From Nemertoderma westbladi (Eukaryota; Xenacoelomorpha; Nemertodermatida; Nemertodermatidae): a stretch of DNA of 64,000 nt. Shown piece after piece: positions 58,662 through 64,000 of this stretch (position 1 is its first letter; every line of letters starts with the position of its first letter). The notes below the pieces were generated by a model. It did no database searches. It was not told the origin of the DNA and saw nothing but the letters and a program-made list of their open reading frames with translations. Position numbers and translations under genes: made by a program. The stretch lies in the NCBI GenBank assembly GCA_032718475.1, contig JAUCBJ010001182.1:32977-96976 (forward strand), read 5' to 3'.

Positions 58662-60606
58662 TGCTGGGCCTAACCGATCTTTCCCAACTGCTCAGGTCCA
58701 GCCACGCAGTAATGTACACAATGTCATGGATTATGCGGATGAAGAATATGAGTATGACAGCTATGGAGAGGAAGTGTGTTTCAATAAATTCGAACAAGTA
58801 GATCTTACAGACAAAATAGACAATGCAGTTAATAACTTTGAGATATATACTATTGAAGAAGTTAATAGCAACATGAACAATGAGGAATGTGATGTTGTTC
58901 ATCTAAATGCCTGCGAAGAAGGGATTTGCCCAGTTCTCCCTACACCTTGGCATATTCTCATTAATGTCGCAAGCCCTAGTTACTCAGTTAATGTAACTTT
59001 CTTGGTTGATAGTGGTACCAAACATACCATTCTTCCAAGCCAGAATGTCGACCTAAACATTGTTAAACCCGATACTGATAAAAAGCTACGTGGTTACATG
59101 GGCAAAACGTTTCTCCCTTTGCTTGGTAGTGCTAAGGTTACATTATCCTACAGGACCCGTTATGTTACCCTGGATGTTTATGTCGTTGAAGGAGCTACAA
59201 TGGCACTACTTGGTAGAGATGCAATAACTAAACTGAAACTTTTACAACAGAAATTTAACAATGAAGCTTTGGTAAATATAGTTCAAGTTTCTCCATCCCC
59301 TTGCGTAACGGAATTGTCTGCAATGAGGGTGCCTGAGGCCCATATTACTCTAAAACTGGATGCAGTACCTGTTCAACAAGCCCCACGTCGAGTCCCCTTT
59401 GGTCTCATTCCAGAACTAGAGCAAGAAATCGCCAACCTCATTGCTGAGGGTAGTGTGATCAAAGTTCCAACAACGGATCCTCTGGCAGAGTGGGTTAGTC
59501 CTATAGTGGTAAGAAGGCGAAAGAATGGGAAAATGCGCCTTTGCCTTGACTTAAGATTGCTTAACAAAGCTGTTCTTCGGAAAAGAGTATTAATTCCTAC
59601 CCCCGAAGAGTTATTTGCTAAAGTAGAGGGTAGTCTGTATTTTTCCAAACTTGATGCCCGCTCCGGGTTCCATCAGTTACGTCTAGATGAGTTTTCTAGT
59701 CGCTTAACAACCTTCGTACTCCCTAATGGGACTTATCGTTATGTCCGACTTCCCTATGGAGTAACGTCCGCACCTGAAATTTACCATGAAATCATGTCAG
59801 AAACCTTGCAGGATATCCCAGGTACTATTGTATTGGAGGATGATGTCCTAGTCCATGGTAAAACCCTTACTGAACATGATGAGCGCTTAGCTAAAGTTTT
59901 GAAACGGTGTGCTGATTCCCAGATTGAGTTACAACCTCCAAAATGCGAGTTTCGGAAGACTGAAATTACCTATCTTGGTCACTTATTAACAGGGAGTGGT
60001 ATCTCTCCAGACCCCGAGAAAGTTTCCGCTATTAGAAACCTACCAATACCAACTTCTGCAGCTGATTGTCGTAGATTTCTAGGCATGGCAACCTATCTTG
60101 CAAAATTTATTCCTAATTTCAGTGACATAACATACCCTATAAGACAACTGGTTAAATTATCTATTCTATTTCATTGGTCCACTGTATGCCAAGATGCCTT
60201 TGATGAACTCAAAGAGATCCTTAGCACTGCCCCAGTCCTCAAACTCTACAACACTAGCCATCATACTTATCTACAGTGTGATGCATCCCCAATAGGATTA
60301 GGGGCCACATTGCTCCAGAAGGATAAAGACAATATTATGAGACCCGTTGCTTATGCGAGCCGAGCCCTGACCCCAGCTGAAAGTCGTTACCCACAAATCG
60401 AACGTGAAATGTTGTCTATAACATTTGGAGCTCATAAATTCCGGCAATATTTGATTGGTCTTCAGTTTACTGTCTACAACGACCATAAGCCCCTTAAAGC
60501 CATATTTAATAAACCACTGGATCAGTGTCCTGCCCGTGTCATAAGGTTTCTGATTCGCACTCCAACCATACTCATTCACTCTAGAAATTATTCCTGGGAA
60601 ATATAA
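58552..60606 (+). CDS. Gypsy pol: protease, RT, RNase H (684 codons)
   Basis: Protease active site FLVDSGTKHTILP lies near 59000-59040. RT blocks are KMRLCLDLRLLNKAVLRKR, YFSKLDARSGFHQLRLDE, LPYGVTSAPEIYHEIM and LEDDVLVHG (catalytic box with E before DD rather than the usual Y.DD; near 59840). RNase H is LQCDASPIGLGATLLQKD, then TVYNDHKPLKAIF. The ORF is open to 60606 where a frameshift moves the reading to IPGKYNVVSDTLSRA. The ORF is otherwise intact, which fits a young insertion. Confidence 0.9.
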   Translation: MDNTVNDVANYTIPETLFFARKFLRRSHPKPSFGGSSAGPNRSFPTAQVQPRSNVHNVMDYADEEYEYDSYGEEVCFNKFEQVDLTDKIDNAVNNFEIYTIEEVNSNMNNEECDVVHLNACEEGICPVLPTPWHILINVASPSYSVNVTFLVDSGTKHTILPSQNVDLNIVKPDTDKKLRGYMGKTFLPLLGSAKVTLSYRTRYVTLDVYVVEGATMALLGRDAITKLKLLQQKFNNEALVNIVQVSPSPCVTELSAMRVPEAHITLKLDAVPVQQAPRRVPFGLIPELEQEIANLIAEGSVIKVPTTDPLAEWVSPIVVRRRKNGKMRLCLDLRLLNKAVLRKRVLIPTPEELFAKVEGSLYFSKLDARSGFHQLRLDEFSSRLTTFVLPNGTYRYVRLPYGVTSAPEIYHEIMSETLQDIPGTIVLEDDVLVHGKTLTEHDERLAKVLKRCADSQIELQPPKCEFRKTEITYLGHLLTGSGISPDPEKVSAIRNLPIPTSAADCRRFLGMATYLAKFIPNFSDITYPIRQLVKLSILFHWSTVCQDAFDELKEILSTAPVLKLYNTSHHTYLQCDASPIGLGATLLQKDKDNIMRPVAYASRALTPAESRYPQIEREMLSITFGAHKFRQYLIGLQFTVYNDHKPLKAIFNKPLDQCPARVIRFLIRTPTILIHSRNYSWEI

Positions 60607-61350
60607 TGTTGTTTCTGATACTCTCTCACGGGCGCCTCACCCAGCATTCTCATCCTCTGCTTCTGAATCACATTCTGACATATTCGTGAACATTATATTG
60701 GAATCTAAGTTTGTGGATACCACCAAGATTGCTCAGGAAACACAAATATGCCCAGAGATATCTAAGATAATTAATAGTGTATCAGACGGGAATTGGAATT
60801 CTCTTTCCAGAATTGACAGTACGTACCATACTATTAGAAATGAACTATGTATCGACTATGTGTGTGGGTTACCAATTCTCCTTCGTGATACACGTATTGT
60901 GATTCCTCTTTCACTAAGATCAGAGACGCTTCAGTTAGCACATGAAGGTCATCCAGGCATAACAAAGACGACTGATGTGCTAAATATGAATGTGTGGTGG
61001 CCTGGGATTACTCGAGCTGCTAAACTGTTCGTAGAAAACTGTCATACATGTAAACTAGCTGCGGATTTGCCTGTCCCTCAGCCAATGATCCAGTCCGAAA
61101 TTTTCCAACCTTGGGAACGCATTGCTATTGATGTCAACTTATTTCTCCTCACTCAACAAGCTCTGGTCCACAACAACCGCCAAATTCCACCGCAGAGGCT
61201 GCTAGCCAACATGGAAATGGTAATATTGACATAGCTGTACGGAATGAAAGTCTTGATGACATTAACGATGATCCTCCAGATATGCCCCTCAAGAGGGTGT
61301 ACCCCACTCGTCGACGAGCCCCACCGCAGTATTATGGATACAAAGATTGA
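60607..61350 (+). pseudogene. Gypsy integrase with catalytic core deleted
   Basis: LAHEGHPGITKTTDVL and NCHTCKLAAD give the H2C2 zinc-binding part. IAIDVNLF starts the core (first Asp), but the text then passes straight to the C-terminal tail (PLKRVYPTRRRAPPQYY). No second Asp or Glu block exists, so this integrase cannot be catalytic. Confidence 0.85.
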
Positions 61351-63391
61351 ATGAGAAGGATAGTACACTCTTAATATTCAGACATCTTAGACTGTTTAAC
61401 AGACTTTTAGAAATGTAGTTTGGTTTGTCTATATTCATTGTCGCTTGAGACTAATACTCTTATTTTATCCTTATTGAAAGGAAGTAGTGTAGTATATATA
61501 ATAGGCCATGACCGAGTACGGTCTTAGGGTCTAGGTATCTGGACGGGACTAGCAGAATATATATATATATATGATTGCATATTGTTGGCCAATACTACAG
61601 GCGCCCTGGACTGACAACAAAATTCATAAGTGCCGAAATGACCTCTATAAGGCGCAGAAATAGTCCCGACTCAAACAGACTACAGCGACCAAGAATGCAG
61701 TTAAGGCTGCATCTAGGTCCCTGATCAGGCAGTACTCTGTTAATCTACAGGAGCTAATAAACCAACAGGTTGATGCCATCAATGATGCTGACGACAGCAG
61801 GGAATCATCCCAGGCATGGAAATCGATCAACTTGCTTACTGGTCCGAAAAGCCAACCAACCACCAAGGTTAAGGCTGAATCACCAGCCGATCGCCTCAAT
61901 GGCTGGAAGGTCCACTTTGAAAAGCTCCTCAATAATGACAGGGTATTGCCTGATAATTTTATAGAAGTAAAAGTGTACTCCCAGATATTCCCATTGGCGA
62001 TATCTCTTTTGCAGAAGGGAAGGCTGCTGCAAAGAGCATTAAGACCAATCGTGCCAGTGGAGTAGATGGTGTTCCCCCTGAGGTCTATAAAATACCTGAG
62101 TGATTAAAGCTCATCTATCCCATCTTAGTAGACATGTACCGAACAACAAGAGTCCCACAAGAAATGAAAACAAATAAGTTGATGCCAGTTCCCAAGAAGG
62201 GCAACCTAACACTCTATGGTTCTTTTCGGGGAATCTCTTTGTTGTATAGCTGCAAAGCTATACAATAGAATTATATTAAATCGCATCAGGGATCCCATTG
62301 AGAGACTGCTCCATAAAGGTCGTGGGACCATGGAGCCCATTTTGGCACTTAGAAGGATAATTGAAGAGTTATCAAAAAAGAAAGACAGGCATCTGGCTGT
62401 TATCTTTGTTGACTTCTTCAAGGCCTTTGATTCAGTCTCTCGCTCACGTATGTTCAGCATACTTTCATTATATGGGATTCCTGATGAAATTATTGCAGCA
62501 ATCAGATCAGTATACGATGGTTCGACAACATTTGTGTTTACTGTTGACAGTGACACAGAACCATTTGAAGTGTTATGGTGCGTCCTCCAGGGAGACACAC
62601 TTGCACCATTCTTGTTCATAATTGTGGTTGACTATGTTCTACGCATTTCCTTAAATCATCATAATGGTTATGGGGTGATGATAACTCCACCTACTGGCTC
62701 CAGAAGTCGAGGAAATCCTGCCAATTACCTAACTGATCTAGACTTTGCTGATGACTTAGGAGTACTCTCAGAATCACTAGAAGAGGGAGCCCAACGGCTC
62801 CTCAGGTCATTAGAACAGGCTGCTTCTAGTGTTGGTCTTTTTATTAACTCTAAAAAGACCAAAATTTTGACAGTTAACTTTGAAAGTCCTCAGCAAGTCT
62901 CTGACCGGACGAGCATAAGCGCAAAGGATGGTATCCTTTAGCATGTGGACGACTTCTGTTACCTGGGATCATGGATCCGGAAGTCAGGTGAGGACCTTCG
63001 AATACGTAAGGGAAAGGCATGGGCAGCCTTGAATAGGCTTTCCAGGATTTGGAAGTCACCGATAATTAATCGGAAACTTAAGGTCCGATTATTTAGAGCA
63101 GCAGTAGTTCCAGTACTCCTCTATGGGAGTCCATGCTGGGCTCTAACTGCGGATGCTACCAAATCTCCGGATGGCACATTCACAAGAATGCTACGCCGGG
63201 TTCATTGTGCCGGGTCATTGTTCCGGGTGTCAAGTATAATGCACATATCTCTATCCAGGCACTAAGACGGCGTAGTACTGTAGGGTTGAGCACAGTGGCA
63301 GCAGATGATGGTAGGACAGATGGGAGGCCATGAGGAGGTAAATTGCGGACATACAAGGTATCAGGTAGTATTTCCAGGTCTATCTTTTACC

Positions 63392-63463
63392 TGAGCCGCT
63401 AGCTGAATGGTTAGAGCGTCAGACCTCCAACCCGAAGGTCACCAGTTCGATCCCACCTGGACG
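63392..63463 (+). repeat. tRNA-like SINE head
   Basis: A box-like AGCTGAATGGTTAGAGCG (63401) and B box AGTTCGATCCC (63444-63454) at tRNA spacing. The ends do not pair as an acceptor stem and the anticodon arm has a 9-nt loop, so a functional tRNA is unlikely. Confidence 0.6.
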
Positions 63464-63632
63464 TCATTGCCGTCTTTGCAAAATCTGTGCCAAACAAAAA
63501 GTTATAATAATATGAAGCCACTCATTCACCCATAACACCAATAATAAACTACTTCATATCGATGTTGTTAACCAACGCCTGGCACGCTACCCTAACCATG
63601 GCGTTCTGTTTGGGGATTGACAAGCGGGCATA

Positions 63633-63860
63633 ATGGCCGTCCTTCAGGCCGCCGATCGCCCAGTTGAGGGTCCAGCTGCATTGGGAGGGGGTGGTGATCC
63701 CGACTGGCATGTTGGTGTAGTGAACCACCCCTTCGCGGCCGAACCATTCCAACCCACCCCACCACCGAACCACCCCTTCGCGGCCGAACCATTCCACCCT
63801 ACCATACCACCGAACCAAATGCCATACGCGGGCGATGACTGGCTAATTCAAGAGCTTTAG
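63633..63860 (+). CDS. Short hypothetical ORF with a duplicated Pro-rich segment
   Basis: 75 codons. A 47-bp segment is repeated twice (63722-63815), giving NHPFAAEPFQPT and NHPFAAEPFHPT. No family; it may be part of a decayed gene or repeat. Confidence 0.2.
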   Translation: MAVLQAADRPVEGPAALGGGGDPDWHVGVVNHPFAAEPFQPTPPPNHPFAAEPFHPTIPPNQMPYAGDDWLIQEL

Positions 63861-64000
63861 GTTATAGATACTTTTGATTTGATTATTATAAGGATAAATT
63901 CAAAGTGCAATATTTCGGCAGTATATACTGATATACTTTCGACCAATATACCTATGGAACTGTGTACTGTGGTACTCAATACAACAATAATAATACAATA

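Larger units (their letters stand above)
57270..61599 (+). mobile_element. Ty3/gypsy-type element with ~110-bp LTRs, TSD GGCGC
   Basis: LTRs 57270-57379 and 61488-61599 (110 and 112 bp) start TGTAGTATATATAATAGG and end CCAATACTACA. GGCGC lies at 57265-57269 and 61600-61604. TGGCGCAGTG begins at 57381 as a possible primer site, and AAAGGAAGTAG precedes the 3' LTR. LTRs differ only at a few sites and in AT repeat length, so insertion is recent. It interrupts LINE copy B inside the YPRNRKRA block. The integrase core is deleted, making it dependent on other elements. Confidence 0.95.
48770..63263 (+). mobile_element. APE-type LINE, copy B, split by copia and gypsy insertions
   Basis: Segments 48770-50032, 56894-57269 and 61605-63263 are colinear parts of one plus-strand element of about 3.3 kb. 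49313-49777 begins the endonuclease (LADKLSLSAVGDQEHR), 49860-50032 has FLGDFNASLHQS, 56894 on has HKSQIDHILF and FSSDHRLIVAKV, and 61605 on leads to RT: DRHLAVIFVDFFKAFDSV, QGDTLAPFLFIIVVDYVL, LDFADDLGVLSESL (near 62750), DDFCYLGSWIRKSGEDL and LYGSPCWALTAD. Frameshifts near 49710 and 61970 and stops (for example TAG at 62939) are present. It is truncated at about 63263. The class is RTE/craniofacial-protein-2-like by memory; the clade is not certain. Confidence 0.85.

Noticed and set aside
63392-63463. Functional tRNA gene
   Set aside because: Pol III boxes are present but acceptor and anticodon stems do not pair properly; SINE head is more likely.

Overview
The window looks like a transposon-dense stretch of an invertebrate animal nuclear genome. 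It has spliceosomal introns with GT..AG borders, two multi-exon transporter genes, several non-LTR retrotransposon lineages, Ty3/gypsy, Ty1/copia and BEL/Pao-like elements, tRNA-derived SINEs, MITEs and many mini/microsatellites. I cannot fix the phylum from sequence alone. A marine deuterostome or another soft-bodied marine invertebrate is a guess. Long poly-G/poly-C tracts and the palindrome TAGGCCTA recur throughout.

The only convincing host genes are two tandem, same-strand paralogs of a 12-TM major facilitator (OFA/pyruvate-carrier-like) transporter. They lie at 12406-17046 (482 aa, 5 exons) and 36240-40159 (496 aa, 5 exons), and their intron positions and phases are identical. About 19 kb of mobile and repetitive DNA separates them, and their introns carry SINE, LINE, MITE and minisatellite insertions.

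Layout: 1-4129 is a minus-strand retroelement-like ORF (coiled-coil, Asn-rich, Gag-like) with a putative LTR; it appears to have inserted into a plus-strand gypsy pol (4130-6239) that ends in its own LTR (6339-6657). 6.8-9.3 kb holds small unassigned ORFs and a LINE tail. 9.4-11.95 kb is a CR1/L2-like LINE (minus). 12.4-17.0 kb is MFS gene 1. 17.3-25.2 kb is a large terminal-inverted-repeat element carrying a HECT-type E3 ligase ORF and a convergent DDE integrase-like transposase; it abuts a BEL/Pao-like gag relic (25.2-26.9 kb). 27.6-28.4 kb is a LINE relic. 31.7-35.1 kb holds two giant inverted (foldback) satellite arrays. 36.2-40.2 kb is MFS gene 2. 41-44.7 kb is repeats and MITEs. 44.75-63.3 kb is a nested pile of one APE-type LINE family: a copy broken by a 25-bp minisatellite, then a second copy (48.77-63.26 kb) split by a copia element (50033-56888, TSD TCATA) that itself carries a third, antisense LINE copy, and by a gypsy element (57270-61599, TSD GGCGC). 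63.4 kb has a tRNA-like SINE head.

Most transposon genes are visibly broken by stops, frameshifts or internal deletions, so the interest lies in the composition and history of the elements. The best candidate for a little-described system is the HECT plus DDE element with repeat-built terminal arms at about 17.34-25.17 kb.
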